Assembly: GCA_913775095.1 (NCBI GenBank)
Contig: CAJYIW010000025.1
Coordinates: forward strand, 1-64,000
DNA from: an uncultured Siphonobacter sp.
GTDB taxonomy: Bacteria; Bacteroidota; Bacteroidia; Cytophagales; Spirosomataceae
DNA length: 64,000 bases
Direction of reading: 5' to 3'
The translations under genes were made by a program, and so were the position numbers. The notes under the pieces were generated by a model, which saw only the letters and a program-made list of their open reading frames with translations, was not told the DNA's origin and searched no databases. Of the stretch, positions 26,423 to 35,561 are shown one piece after another (position 1 is the stretch's first letter; the number at the start of each line of letters is the position of its first letter).

Positions 26423-27532
26423 ATGCCCTCTTTTCATTTAAATCTGGATCGGAAGTCGTATCGTCGTTACATACGCCTCGCCATGACCCCGCTCGTCATG
26501 CTGGCGATTCACGTGCTCTATTACCTCATCAATCCTGAAAATCGCCTGTGGTCCATAGGCGGCATTCTGACTTGCAAAGAATGGGCCACGGATCTTACCA
26601 TTACGTTCATTTTCAGCTGGTTAATTATTGAGGTGAGCATTGGCATAGCCAGTGTGCTGGAACGCAGGGTTTCCTGGGTCACGTCTCCCCTGGCCCGGTT
26701 TGTTAGTCAAACTATACTCACGCTCGGGGCCAGTGTCGGGCTATTCATGATTCAGGATCAGATTTACTGCTGGCTCTATCCAGGCACCCCCACGCCTCAG
26801 GAAGAACTGGAATCCTGGCAATTCCTGATTGTGAATCTGATTGTGGCCTTAATGATCAGTACGTTTCATACGGGATATTTTTTATTGAACCGGATCAAGC
26901 AGAGTCTGGAAGAAGCCGCAGAGTTAAAAGTAAAGACGCTGGAGCTGAAAGGAGTCGCTCTTCAGGCGGAGTTGCAGTCGCTGAAACTCCAGCTGGACCC
27001 TCATTTTCTGTTTAATAATTTCAGTACGCTGTCCGAGCTTATTCTGGAAGATCAGACCAAAGCCACGCTGTTTCTGGAGAAACTATCCAAAGTCTATCGC
27101 TACATGATCCAGAATATGAAGCAGGATCTGGTGCCCCTTAAAGACGAAATTTCCTTCGTGAAAGCGTATCAGTACCTCATCCAGATCCGGCACGGGGAAC
27201 AGGTGAAAATCTGTTTTGATCTGAATCCGGAGTTGATGACGAGATGGATTCCACCCATTACCATTCAGCTACTCATTGAAAATGCCATCAAGCACAACCG
27301 GGCTACCCGGGCAGAACCGCTTCGGATTCAGATTTACGACGTAGGCAACCGCCTGTGCGTTTCCAATAATTTGCAGCCCTTGCCCCGACCCCTGCCCTCC
27401 ACGGGGCTGGGCCTGGAAAATATCAAAAACCGCTATCGCATTTTATCAAGCCAGTTACCCGAGCAGGGTTCCGATGCCGGGATATTCTGGGTAGAGTTAC
27501 CTTTATTCGAGTATGAATGTAGCCGGGGTTAA
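26423..27532 (+). CDS. LytS-type sensor histidine kinase
   Basis: 369 residues. Four hydrophobic helices in residues ~18-157 place it in the inner membrane; no periplasmic sensor domain is seen. A coiled segment (RIKQSLEEAAELKVKTLELK) leads to the HisKA_7/PF06580 kinase core LQLDPHFLFNNFSTLSELI with phospho-accepting His at about 194, the N-box PITIQLLIENAIKHN and G-box GLGLENIKNRY. This class phosphorylates LytTR response regulators; its partner starts 25 bases after its stop. The pair sits between the PUL and a DUF4249/TonB-receptor pair and could control either, but nothing in the sequence decides this. Confidence 0.93.
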   Translation: MPSFHLNLDRKSYRRYIRLAMTPLVMLAIHVLYYLINPENRLWSIGGILTCKEWATDLTITFIFSWLIIEVSIGIASVLERRVSWVTSPLARFVSQTILTLGASVGLFMIQDQIYCWLYPGTPTPQEELESWQFLIVNLIVALMISTFHTGYFLLNRIKQSLEEAAELKVKTLELKGVALQAELQSLKLQLDPHFLFNNFSTLSELILEDQTKATLFLEKLSKVYRYMIQNMKQDLVPLKDEISFVKAYQYLIQIRHGEQVKICFDLNPELMTRWIPPITIQLLIENAIKHNRATRAEPLRIQIYDVGNRLCVSNNLQPLPRPLPSTGLGLENIKNRYRILSSQLPEQGSDAGIFWVELPLFEYECSRG

Positions 27533-27557
27533 CCCCGGGCTATTAATGTTGTAACGT

Positions 27558-28328
27558 ATGACCCCACTGTCCATCGTCATCATCGAAGATGAACAACCCA
27601 ATGCGAATCGACTGGTACGCTTACTGCAGATGATTCGTCCCGATCACGAAATTCTTGCGGTTTTAGAAACCGTGAGTGAAAGCGTGGAATGGCTCAGGAA
27701 TCATCCGAAGCCCGCACTCATTTTTATGGATATCCGGCTGGCTGATGGGATTTGCTTTGATATTTTTTCTCAGGTAACGGTCACCAGCCCCATCATTTTC
27801 ACGACGGCTTACGACGAATACATGATGCTGGCTTTTAAAGTCAACAGCATTGATTATTTACTGAAGCCTATTGATACGGAAGAGCTTACGCAGGCCCTTG
27901 AAAAGTTTGACCGCCTGCATCCTTCCCAAACCGCCGTCCCCGATGCAGCCGTACTGTATAAGGAGATGCTGGCCTTACACCGGCAGCAAACGAAACCGTA
28001 CCGGCAGCGTTTCCTACTGCCCTACCGTGATGGCTATACCACGATTCATGTCCAGGAGATTGAGTATTTTTTCTCGGAATCCAAAGTCACGTTTGCGTAC
28101 CTGAAAAGCGGCGAGCAAACCGTGATTCCCTATACCCTGGAAGAACTGGAACTGGAGCTGGAACCCGTTCATTTTTTCCGGGCGAACCGACAGTACATCA
28201 TTCACGTCAACTGTATCCAGAGTATTCATCATTATTTCAACGGGAAGCTAAAAGTAATGGCGGGCAAACAGGAGATCATCATCAGTAAGGAAAAGGCTCC
28301 GTTTTTCAAGCAATGGCTGAATCAGTAA
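27558..28328 (+). CDS. LytR/AlgR-type response regulator
   Basis: 256 residues. Receiver domain at ~1-120 with acidic pocket IIEDEQPN, phospho-acceptor Asp at about 58 (LIFMDIRLADG), TTAYDEYMM and Lys in YLLKPID. LytTR DNA-binding domain at ~150-256 (RFLLPYRDGYTTIHVQEIEYFFSES ... FFRANRQYIIHVNCI). Works with the kinase encoded directly upstream. A bidirectional terminator follows four bases after the stop. Confidence 0.95.
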   Translation: MTPLSIVIIEDEQPNANRLVRLLQMIRPDHEILAVLETVSESVEWLRNHPKPALIFMDIRLADGICFDIFSQVTVTSPIIFTTAYDEYMMLAFKVNSIDYLLKPIDTEELTQALEKFDRLHPSQTAVPDAAVLYKEMLALHRQQTKPYRQRFLLPYRDGYTTIHVQEIEYFFSESKVTFAYLKSGEQTVIPYTLEELELELEPVHFFRANRQYIIHVNCIQSIHHYFNGKLKVMAGKQEIIISKEKAPFFKQWLNQ

Positions 28329-28331
28329 TAA

Positions 28332-28358
28332 AAAGGCTTCTCAACGGGAGAAGCCTTT
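28332..28358 (+). terminator. Bidirectional terminator between converging genes
   Basis: Perfect 11-bp stem (AAAGGCTTCTC with GAGAAGCCTTT) and five-base loop. It has A-rich and T-rich sides, so it can serve both the response regulator (plus) and the DUF4249 gene (minus). Confidence 0.85.
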
Positions 28359-28364
28359 GCTGTT

Positions 28365-29300
28365 TTAATCAAAATCGATGGATAATTTACGGACCGAATA
28401 GGAGCCAAAACAACCCAGGCCGCCTTTGATATTCGTGGGAATGAGTGAAGGCTCGGCAAAGGGATTATCATTGTTCCATTCTCTTACGATATTCTGGTAC
28501 TTAAAGTATGCTTCATCCATGTGTAATAAAGCCGTGCTGATTGCCAGCGGGCTGATTCTTCCGTGAGGGCTCCATTGGCTGGGTTTCGAGACAATATAGC
28601 CAAGCCGGGCAGGAGTACTGGACATCTCTTTTCCATTATCTACCCGGTCCGAATAGTAAGGAACGTTATCGAAAACCAGATAATTGGTGGTTACGAAAGT
28701 AGTATCTTTCCCCACCTGCCCCCCGCCGGTGTATCTTATGGAGTAATTAGTATAAGATACATTACTTTCAATCCGGTAATAATTGGTTTCATTCGCGGGA
28801 TCATTCCAGAAGGCTCTTAAGACGGGTATTTTACGGGCGTAGTTATTGTAACCTGCCTCGATAATACTGTCTATCTGAATACGATGAATCGGAATCGGGC
28901 GGGGAACGATCGTCTGAGCCGTAACGGACATTCCATTGGGCATGCTTACTTCCAGCGTGTAGGTCTTTCCCACTTCCACGGGAAACTCCAGAGCCTTCAG
29001 GCGATGCTGGGAAGATACGGGATCAAAAGGAATCGTTCGGGAACGTACCCCATCGCTGATCACCACCTTCGCCTCAGGATTACTAACCGCCGCTGAATTA
29101 GGGTAGCTATCCTCAATCCCCAATACATTACGGGACAATCCCACGATAGCTGACAAAACCGTATCCTGAGGGGAAATAAAGCAGTGGACCACCAGTTTTC
29201 GATTCGTCTGCGGAACCCGTTCGGGCGATACCTCCTGGATAAGCGGTTTACAAGCGGCAATCAGAATACTTAGCAATATCAGTAATGATAGATTTTTCAT
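28365..29300 (-). CDS. DUF4249-family lipoprotein
   Basis: 311 residues. Signal MKNLSLLILLSILIAAC with lipidated Cys17. The N-terminus of the mature protein (RKLVVHCFISPQDTVLSAIVGLSRNV) is typical of DUF4249, as is PVEVGKTYTLEVSMPNGMSVTAQTIVP. These lipoproteins are found next to TonB-dependent receptors in Bacteroidota and are thought to be surface partners of them. Here it starts 19 bases after the receptor gene's stop on the same strand. Its ligand is not known. Confidence 0.88.
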   Translation of the reverse strand: MKNLSLLILLSILIAACKPLIQEVSPERVPQTNRKLVVHCFISPQDTVLSAIVGLSRNVLGIEDSYPNSAAVSNPEAKVVISDGVRSRTIPFDPVSSQHRLKALEFPVEVGKTYTLEVSMPNGMSVTAQTIVPRPIPIHRIQIDSIIEAGYNNYARKIPVLRAFWNDPANETNYYRIESNVSYTNYSIRYTGGGQVGKDTTFVTTNYLVFDNVPYYSDRVDNGKEMSSTPARLGYIVSKPSQWSPHGRISPLAISTALLHMDEAYFKYQNIVREWNNDNPFAEPSLIPTNIKGGLGCFGSYSVRKLSIDFD

Positions 29301-29318
29301 AAATAGCTGAAGGTCGGA

Positions 29319-31781
29319 TTAGAATTTGGACATGTAGCTGAAGGACGGGATAATCGGGAAAATCGAATACCGATCCAGAACCGTTTTAGACTTTTTGTGA
29401 TCAGGGCTTCCGGGCTGATCAATCACTTTGTTACTCAGCAGATAGATAAAGGGATTTCTGCGGTCGTATAAATTGTAGACGCTAAACTCCCAGGTTCGTT
29501 CGTGGCGTTTCATCTTTTTGTGAAACTGAATTCCTAAGTCAAACCGATGATACGCTTCGGCCCGAAAACTGTTCTTATCACCGTAATCATCCACCTGTTT
29601 GCCATAGTCAAAAAGCCCGTTCAGGTAATTCCGCGTGCCTGATTTATCGTAGGTCGTGTACGTACCTAACGGCATAGACAGAGCGTTACCCGTACCGTAT
29701 ACCCAGTTGGCCGAAAGCGTGATGCGTGGACTGAGCTCGTAAACGCCCACCAGCGAAATGTCGTGGCGACGGTCATAACGGGGATAGAATTTTTTACCGT
29801 CGTTCAATTCATTAAACTGCCACTGGGTCCAGGAGAGGGTGTAGCCCGCCCATCCTGAAAAGCGTCCTACTTTCTTTTGTAACAGGGCTTCCACGCCGTA
29901 TGACCAGCCTTTTCCCCGGGTTACGTTATCCTGCCAGTCGATAATCTGAGTGGAATTAGGGGAGTCGAAATTCTCAATGGGCAGGAAACTGGCTCCTTCT
30001 TTATAGCTGATGATGTTTTTCATCCGCTTGTAATACCCTTCCAGCGTGAAGGTCAAGCCCTGAGCCGTCAGGTCTTTCGCAAAGCCCGCGGCTACCTGCT
30101 CGGATTGCTGAGGCGGCACGCGGTCCGTCGTGGGCACCCAGAGATCCGTGGGCAGGCCAATGCCCGTGTTGGAAAGCATATGAATGTACTGATTCATCAG
30201 GGCATAAGACGCCTTGAAGGATAAATCAGGCTTCAGAATGTAAGCCGCCGAAAGCCGGGGTTCCGGACGCAGGTACTGAACTTTGGCGTGAGCAAAGTGG
30301 CTGAGCCGAAGGCCTCCATTGAGTCGTAAGCGGGAAGTGGGTTTCCAGGTGTCTTCCGCGTACAGGCCCGATTCAACCACGTCTATGGCCGTTACTTCAT
30401 TCCGCTCCTGATCCAGCTGGGTATCTTTGAAAACGTAGGCATTGGGCGTAAAGCGGTGAGCCAGCGACTGAAGCCCAAACCGAATGGAATGTTGGGGAGA
30501 TGGGTAAAAATCAAAATCGGTTTTAAAAGAAAAATCCCGGATTCCTGATTGATAGCGAAGAGCGTAGAGGGCCTCAGTATCCGTGATGCGATCCACGTTC
30601 TTCTGATCCATGTGAATGGCAAATCGGTAATTACTGAAAATAAGGGACGTATTAGAGAATAACTGATCGGAAAAGAGGTGATTCCAGCGAATGGTACCCG
30701 TTGCGTTTCCCCAATCCAGACCCGCTTTGGAGGTAGAGTTCGAATAAGTACTCTTAATCCAGAATCGATCCTCGCCAAAATACCCACTCAGGTACAACTT
30801 GTTTTTAGGACCAAAGTCGTAGTTCAGCTTGGCATTAAGATCATAGAAGTAATACCCTCCCGTTTCTTCACCCTTGGTGGCTAAAGCAATGATGGGCCGG
30901 GCAATCAAGTCCAGGTACGTCCGGCGACCCGAAATCAGGAAGGACGACCGGGCCGTGCTGTCTTTCTTCCGCTTGATGGGCCCTTCCAGCGTTACCCGCG
31001 AAGCAATCAGGCCAATACTACCTTCGCCGTGCAATTTCTCTTTGTTTCCATCCTTCATGTTCAGTTCAATAACCGAAGACAAACGTCCCCCATAACGAGC
31101 CGGGAAGCCGCCTTTGGTCAGTTCTACGCTTTTGAGGGCGTCGCCGTTAAAGACCGAGAAAAACCCGAAAAGGTGATTGGCGTTATACACGGTTGCATCA
31201 TCCAGAATAATCAGGTTCTGATCGGGACCACCGCCGCGAACGTAAACCCCCGTGCTGCCTTCACTTCCCTTCTGAACGCCGGGCATGAGCTGTAAGACCT
31301 TCAGCACATCTTTCTCACCCAGTAAGGCCGGAATTTTCTTGATTTGGGAAATGGGCACTTCAATTTTGCTCATTTGTGGCGTCTCGCTCACCTTGTCTTC
31401 CTGCGTTTTCCCGTGAATGGTTACTTCGTTCAGCAGTCGCCCGGGCGTAAGTTCCATGGAAAGACTGGTATTCGATTTCAGATCCATGGTTCGCGTTTCG
31501 GTTTGATAGCCCACAAAGGAAAAACGCAGGGCAAGCTGATCCTGCACCGGAAGAGTCAGGGAGTAAAAGCCATAGGCATTGGTAGTGGTTCCCAGAGAAG
31601 TTCCTTCGACCAGGATCGAAACACCCAGCAAAGCTTCCTGGCTGCCTTTTTCCCGGACGTATCCACTAATGGTAGCAAGCGATTGCTGTTTACCGGACTT
31701 TGGTAAAGTAGATTGGGAAAAAGAGAAGGCCGCAGAAAAGAATAAATGAAGAAATAATAGAGCAGATAAAATACGTATCAT
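29319..31781 (-). CDS. TonB-dependent receptor with carboxypeptidase-like regulatory domain
   Basis: 820 residues, shorter than SusC proteins. Signal peptide (ILSALLFLHLFFSAAFSFSQS), regulatory beta-sandwich (TISGYVREKGSQEALLGVSI to ~residue 115), plug domain with KVLQLMPGVQKGSEGSTGVYVRGGGPDQNLIILD, and beta-barrel with periodic aromatic strands. It belongs to the receptor group encoded with DUF4249 lipoproteins rather than SusD. No operator was identified in the AT-rich upstream region. The transported substrate is unknown. Confidence 0.92.
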   Translation of the reverse strand: MIRILSALLFLHLFFSAAFSFSQSTLPKSGKQQSLATISGYVREKGSQEALLGVSILVEGTSLGTTTNAYGFYSLTLPVQDQLALRFSFVGYQTETRTMDLKSNTSLSMELTPGRLLNEVTIHGKTQEDKVSETPQMSKIEVPISQIKKIPALLGEKDVLKVLQLMPGVQKGSEGSTGVYVRGGGPDQNLIILDDATVYNANHLFGFFSVFNGDALKSVELTKGGFPARYGGRLSSVIELNMKDGNKEKLHGEGSIGLIASRVTLEGPIKRKKDSTARSSFLISGRRTYLDLIARPIIALATKGEETGGYYFYDLNAKLNYDFGPKNKLYLSGYFGEDRFWIKSTYSNSTSKAGLDWGNATGTIRWNHLFSDQLFSNTSLIFSNYRFAIHMDQKNVDRITDTEALYALRYQSGIRDFSFKTDFDFYPSPQHSIRFGLQSLAHRFTPNAYVFKDTQLDQERNEVTAIDVVESGLYAEDTWKPTSRLRLNGGLRLSHFAHAKVQYLRPEPRLSAAYILKPDLSFKASYALMNQYIHMLSNTGIGLPTDLWVPTTDRVPPQQSEQVAAGFAKDLTAQGLTFTLEGYYKRMKNIISYKEGASFLPIENFDSPNSTQIIDWQDNVTRGKGWSYGVEALLQKKVGRFSGWAGYTLSWTQWQFNELNDGKKFYPRYDRRHDISLVGVYELSPRITLSANWVYGTGNALSMPLGTYTTYDKSGTRNYLNGLFDYGKQVDDYGDKNSFRAEAYHRFDLGIQFHKKMKRHERTWEFSVYNLYDRRNPFIYLLSNKVIDQPGSPDHKKSKTVLDRYSIFPIIPSFSYMSKF

Positions 31782-32182
31782 ACAGATATCAGGAAGGTTG
31801 AAGATTCACAAATTAAGACCATGATGTATTAATTCCTTCACCCGTTGCTTGATACTTCCTGTTAATTTTTGTTACATACGATTTTACTTCTTTATTAAAC
31901 TAGGTTCTACTACTTATTTGAAAATATGTATCGTACATTTTATTCAATATAAATTTTGATCATAAAAGATTACCCGTCAAGTATTTAGATTAAAAGTTAG
32001 TGAGTTAACAGTTATGTTATCTATTTAAAGTACTCATAGAACAGCCTGTAAAAGTCATTATAAACTCTATTTATTTGATTAATATAAAATTTCAATTATC
32101 GCCTGATTATTTCTGCATCTGATTACATCGGTTCAGAAGTATCAGGTTTAATCAGTAAGTATTGAATAGGATCATAAGCCTG
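31782..32182. other. AT-rich intergenic region
   Basis: About 400 bases, very AT-rich, upstream of the TonB receptor and downstream of the Fic gene (both minus strand). No open frame or strong hairpin was recognised. The receptor's promoter must lie here. Confidence 0.5.
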
Positions 32183-33292
32183 TTAGTTTTTCGGTAACGA
32201 AGCCAGGTAATAACTGGTACTTCTACCGCCGGGACCATCCTGGATGAGAATATCCTGTTCTATTAAATTCTGAATATCCCGAAGAGCGGTATCCTGCGAA
32301 CACTTCGCAATTTTTGCCCATTTGGATGTAGTTAATTTGCCTTCAAAACCATCCATTAATTTATTAAGCATCAGCTTTTGCCGCTCATTAATGGATTTGT
32401 TTGTAAACCATTCCCAGTATCTGGCTTTGGCCAATACCGTTGACAATACTTCATCGGTAGCAATCAGAGCCCGATCCAGACACCGCAGAAACCATTCCAG
32501 CCAGTCCGTTACGTCTAGGTCTCCTTTCTGCGTTTTTTCCAGAATGGCATAGTACTGGCTACGCTCCTTTCGAATCTGAGCGGACATGCTGTAAAATCGC
32601 TGTGTGCTTTCATCGGCTCTGGACAATTGCAGGTCGGCAATCGTTCGGGCAATCCGACCGTTACCGTCGTCGAAGGGGTGAATCGTCACGAACCACAAAT
32701 GAGCAAGGGCGGCCTTGAGGACCGGATCTATGGGCTCTTCCCGATTGAACCAGCTCAGAAACTGTTCCATTTCCCGATCCAGTACAGAAAATTCCGGAGC
32801 CTCAAAATGCACGTGCTCCCGCCCCATCGCCCCCGACACCACCTGCATGGGACCGTCGCCCTCGCCCCGCCAGTCGCCGACCGTAATTTTATACATACCG
32901 CTTCGGCCCGTTGGAAACAAAGCCGAATGCCAGCCAAAAAGTCGGTCTTTCGTTAGAGGTTCCTGGTATTTCTGTGTCGCATCCAGCAACATTTCGACTA
33001 CCCCCTCCACATCACGATCGGCTTTCACGAGACCAAAGTTTTCGATTCCCAACCGGCGGGCAATGGAAGAGCGAACCTGATCCGAATCCAGCATTTCTCC
33101 TTCAATTTCACTCGTCTTTAAAACTTCCAGTGTCAGCGTTCGCAGCATGGCTTCTTCCTGAAGAGTAAAACCCAGAACCGACATTTTTCCTAGTAATCGG
33201 CCCTGCCGGTGCCGCAGAGCAACCAGGACAGGAAAAATCCGGGATTCATCCCAGTGAAACTGAGGCCAGTTTTTTTGTTGATAGATGTACAT
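32183..33292 (-). CDS. Fic-domain protein (DUF4172/Fic, class II) with C-terminal winged helix
   Basis: 369 residues from the ATG at 33290-33292; a TTG nine bases earlier is less likely. The N-terminal part (WPQFHWDESRIFPVLVALR) is DUF4172-like. An inhibitory-helix motif TSEIEG (~60-65) precedes the Fic core, whose active site HPFDDGNGRIAR (~205-216) has the catalytic His and all phosphate-binding residues. With the inhibitory helix N-terminal this is a class II Fic enzyme, expected to AMPylate (or de-AMPylate) a target protein. The last ~75 residues (KLTTSKWAKIAKCSQDTALR...) look like a winged helix-turn-helix. No separate antitoxin gene is present. Three operator-like elements lie directly upstream, consistent with self-regulation. 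Confidence 0.93.
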   Translation of the reverse strand: MYIYQQKNWPQFHWDESRIFPVLVALRHRQGRLLGKMSVLGFTLQEEAMLRTLTLEVLKTSEIEGEMLDSDQVRSSIARRLGIENFGLVKADRDVEGVVEMLLDATQKYQEPLTKDRLFGWHSALFPTGRSGMYKITVGDWRGEGDGPMQVVSGAMGREHVHFEAPEFSVLDREMEQFLSWFNREEPIDPVLKAALAHLWFVTIHPFDDGNGRIARTIADLQLSRADESTQRFYSMSAQIRKERSQYYAILEKTQKGDLDVTDWLEWFLRCLDRALIATDEVLSTVLAKARYWEWFTNKSINERQKLMLNKLMDGFEGKLTTSKWAKIAKCSQDTALRDIQNLIEQDILIQDGPGGRSTSYYLASLPKN

Positions 33293-33294
33293 TA

Positions 33295-33370
33295 TCCGCA
33301 AATTATGCAGTGAATATACTGAATAATCTCCGCACGCTTAAAATTAATCTCCGCAAATTATGCGGAGATT
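33295..33370 (-). promoter_or_regulatory. Operator-like repeat array upstream of fic
   Basis: Three related elements: a perfect inverted repeat AATCTCCGCA-AATTA-TGCGGAGATT (33346-33370, split here into 10-bp arms), a single half-site AATCTCCGCA at 33325-33334, and an imperfect copy TCCGCAAATTATGC at 33295-33308, two bases from the fic start codon. Their symmetry and position suggest binding of a dimeric regulator, perhaps the Fic protein's own winged helix. Confidence 0.6.
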
Positions 33371-33833
33371 AAACCCCTTATTCGCCGCATGACTATCCTG
33401 ACGAGTTCGAGGGTTACTTTCGTTTGAAGGTGAGATGAGGTTGATACGCTGTCATCTCGACCATTTTTATTTCTAAGACTCGAATCAATCTCAGAGTTGT
33501 CAGCATAACTAGCCTTAGGCTGGATGTAGCATCGGATACAAATCCTCAACCCATAGCTTTCGGATTGTAAATCCGAAAGAGCATAGATTCATATCAACCC
33601 CGGAGGGGTTTAACATGAATAGCCCCATGCTGGATAGCCCCGGATGCAATCCGGGGAACATCTAAAAACAACCCGGAAAGGAATCCTAAAAAACACTCTC
33701 TTTAACCCCGATTAGAATATCATTAAAACCGTTTCTGTAAATAGGATTTTAGGGAATCGTTCTAAGAATATGTCGATTTCTCTTCCGGAACCAGTATATT
33801 CTGCCTACTTTCGTCATGGTTTAGCTCTATCCC
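33371..33833. other. Intergenic region with repeat hairpins
   Basis: About 460 bases between the divergent fic gene and the small acidic-protein gene. It includes the tandem hairpins at 33556-33656. The rest shows no open frame with recognisable content. Confidence 0.5.
33556..33656. repeat. Tandem REP-like hairpins
   Basis: Three short hairpins in a row: CTTTCGGAT/ATCCGAAAG (33557-33579), AACCCC-GGA-GGGGTT (about 33596-33610) and CCCCGGAT/ATCCGGGG (33638-33656). The intervening AGCCCC and repeated GGATAGCCCC phrases give it a REP-like look. Such intergenic palindromes are often present in many copies per genome; only one is visible here. Confidence 0.55.
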
Positions 33834-34238
33834 ATGAAGAAAAGAAACCGTAGTTGGATCCTTTATCAGCTGTTTTGTTTGTTGATGGCCTTACACGTCA
33901 TCAACCTCAGCATCGATACGCCCGACCATAACGTGTGCTATTCGGAGGATGGAGAAGCTCATGAAGATCCGACCATTAATGACATGGAAAGTCTGATTGA
34001 GTTCGTGCTGGAAGAAGGCTTTGGCCTCGATAACGTTGTTCCAGAACACGACGAACCCGATGAGGACAGTGATCTGACCAAGCTTAATCAGGATTACTTT
34101 TTCACGCCGACCTTTCGACTTCTTCCTCCCGTCGAAACGGTTTTTGTATTACCTACTCTTTTCATTCCGGATCGTACGGACGAGTTACTGAGCCGTATGC
34201 TGGAAATCTCCTCGCCTCCGCCCCAACGCCGGGCGTAA
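33834..34238 (+). CDS. Small acidic protein ahead of the RND operon
   Basis: 134 residues. An N-terminal hydrophobic stretch (WILYQLFCLLMALHVINLSI) acts as signal anchor or signal peptide; the next ~55 residues are strongly acidic (YSEDGEAHEDPTINDMESLI, VPEHDEPDEDSDLTK) with several His, and the C-terminus is proline-rich (SSPPPQRRA). No family was recognised. It is on the same strand and about 160 bases upstream of the RND adaptor gene, and an accessory role in efflux is possible by position only. The acidic/His content would permit metal binding, which is inference. Confidence 0.65.
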   Translation: MKKRNRSWILYQLFCLLMALHVINLSIDTPDHNVCYSEDGEAHEDPTINDMESLIEFVLEEGFGLDNVVPEHDEPDEDSDLTKLNQDYFFTPTFRLLPPVETVFVLPTLFIPDRTDELLSRMLEISSPPPQRRA

Positions 34239-34400
34239 GTTCATTTCCCTGATTCTCAGAAATCGAGGTCGAATCGGTGTGTTCATACCGATCCGAAGGT
34301 CTTTGTATTTTCTAATTTCCATTTTCTTTCTTCATCGTCTTGTTGGCTGGTAATCAGTATGATTAGTCCGGCGGACAAGTCCATTTTACCGCTTGTATTT

Positions 34401-35546
34401 ATGAAAAAAAGCGTAGGCGTTTCCGCCTTGCTGATCGGCGTTTGGCTCTCCGGATGCCAGAGCAAAGAAGCTCAGACGGATCAGCCCAAAGAAAAATTGA
34501 CGCTTCCCGTCGTAGAAATCAGTCGCCAGCCCACTCAACTGCAACGCGAGTATGTGAGTACGCTCGAAGCCGTTCGTAACGTAGAAATCAGAGCCCGGGT
34601 AACGGGTTTTCTGGAGAAAATTCACGTCGATGAGGGCCAGCGGGTCCATAAAGGGCAGATTCTTTTCAGTCTGAATGCGGCCGAATATCAGGTAGAGGCC
34701 GACAAGGCCAAAGCCGCCCTGAAAATCGCTCAGGCCGAAGCTAAAACGGCGGAAGTGGAAGTCGGCCGGGTAAAATTATTGCTGGAAAACAAAGTCGTTT
34801 CTCCCTCCGAAATGGACCTGGCCAAAGCGAAACTCGAAGCCGCCCGGGCCCAGATTGATGAAGCCCGTGCCGCCCACGAAGCTGCTGCTCTGCGACTAAC
34901 GCAGGCGAACATCCGTGCCCCCTTTGACGGAATTATCAACCGGATTCCCTTCAAAATGGGTAGCCTGATTGAATCCGGTGCTCTGCTAACCACCGTTTCC
35001 GACATTCAGGAAGTATTTGCCTACTTCGACGTTTCTGAACGGGAATATCTGGGCTTCATTAAAAACAACCGAAACCTGCTGGGTAAAGCCGGACAGGAAG
35101 TAGAAATGCTGCTGGCGGATGAATCACTCTACCCCATTCGCGGCCACATTGAAGTGATGGAAAGTACCTTCGAAGGCGGTTCCGGAACGATTGCCTTCCG
35201 TGCTCGTTTTTCGAATCCCAAACAAGTGCTCAAGCACGGATCTTCCGGCAAAATTCGCCTGAGTACGCAGGTAGCCGATGCCTTACTGGTCCCCCAGAAA
35301 GCCGTATTCGAAGTGCAGGACAAGAACTATGTGTACGTCGTAGACCAATCGGGTAAAGTCAAATCCCGGAGTTTCATTCCCCGGGGTCGCGTGGGTAAAA
35401 ACTACATTGTGAATTCCGGTTTACAGCCCGGTGAGCGGGTGGTTTACGAAGGAATCCAGAACGTGCGGGACGGGGACGAAATCACGCCCCAACCCATTTC
35501 CAGCGATAGCCTGACGGTTACGCAACAATCTGCTCAAGTGATGTAA
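34401..35546 (+). CDS. RND efflux periplasmic adaptor (AcrA/MexA family)
   Basis: 381 residues from the ATG at 34401, chosen because it gives a lipoprotein signal (MKKSVGVSALLIGVWLSGC, Cys19); a longer frame starts at 34359. Membrane-fusion-protein order is visible: barrel-sandwich half VRNVEIRARVTGFLEKIHVDEGQ, a coiled-coil hairpin rich in Ala/Glu/Lys (~90-160), second lipoyl half LTQANIRAPFDGIINR, beta-barrel (SDIQEVFAYFDVSEREYL) and membrane-proximal domain (LLVPQKAVFEVQDKNYVYVV). It links the inner-membrane pump encoded 15 bases later to the outer-membrane channel. Confidence 0.95.
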   Translation: MKKSVGVSALLIGVWLSGCQSKEAQTDQPKEKLTLPVVEISRQPTQLQREYVSTLEAVRNVEIRARVTGFLEKIHVDEGQRVHKGQILFSLNAAEYQVEADKAKAALKIAQAEAKTAEVEVGRVKLLLENKVVSPSEMDLAKAKLEAARAQIDEARAAHEAAALRLTQANIRAPFDGIINRIPFKMGSLIESGALLTTVSDIQEVFAYFDVSEREYLGFIKNNRNLLGKAGQEVEMLLADESLYPIRGHIEVMESTFEGGSGTIAFRARFSNPKQVLKHGSSGKIRLSTQVADALLVPQKAVFEVQDKNYVYVVDQSGKVKSRSFIPRGRVGKNYIVNSGLQPGERVVYEGIQNVRDGDEITPQPISSDSLTVTQQSAQVM

Positions 35547-35561
35547 TTTAAACACCGGTTT

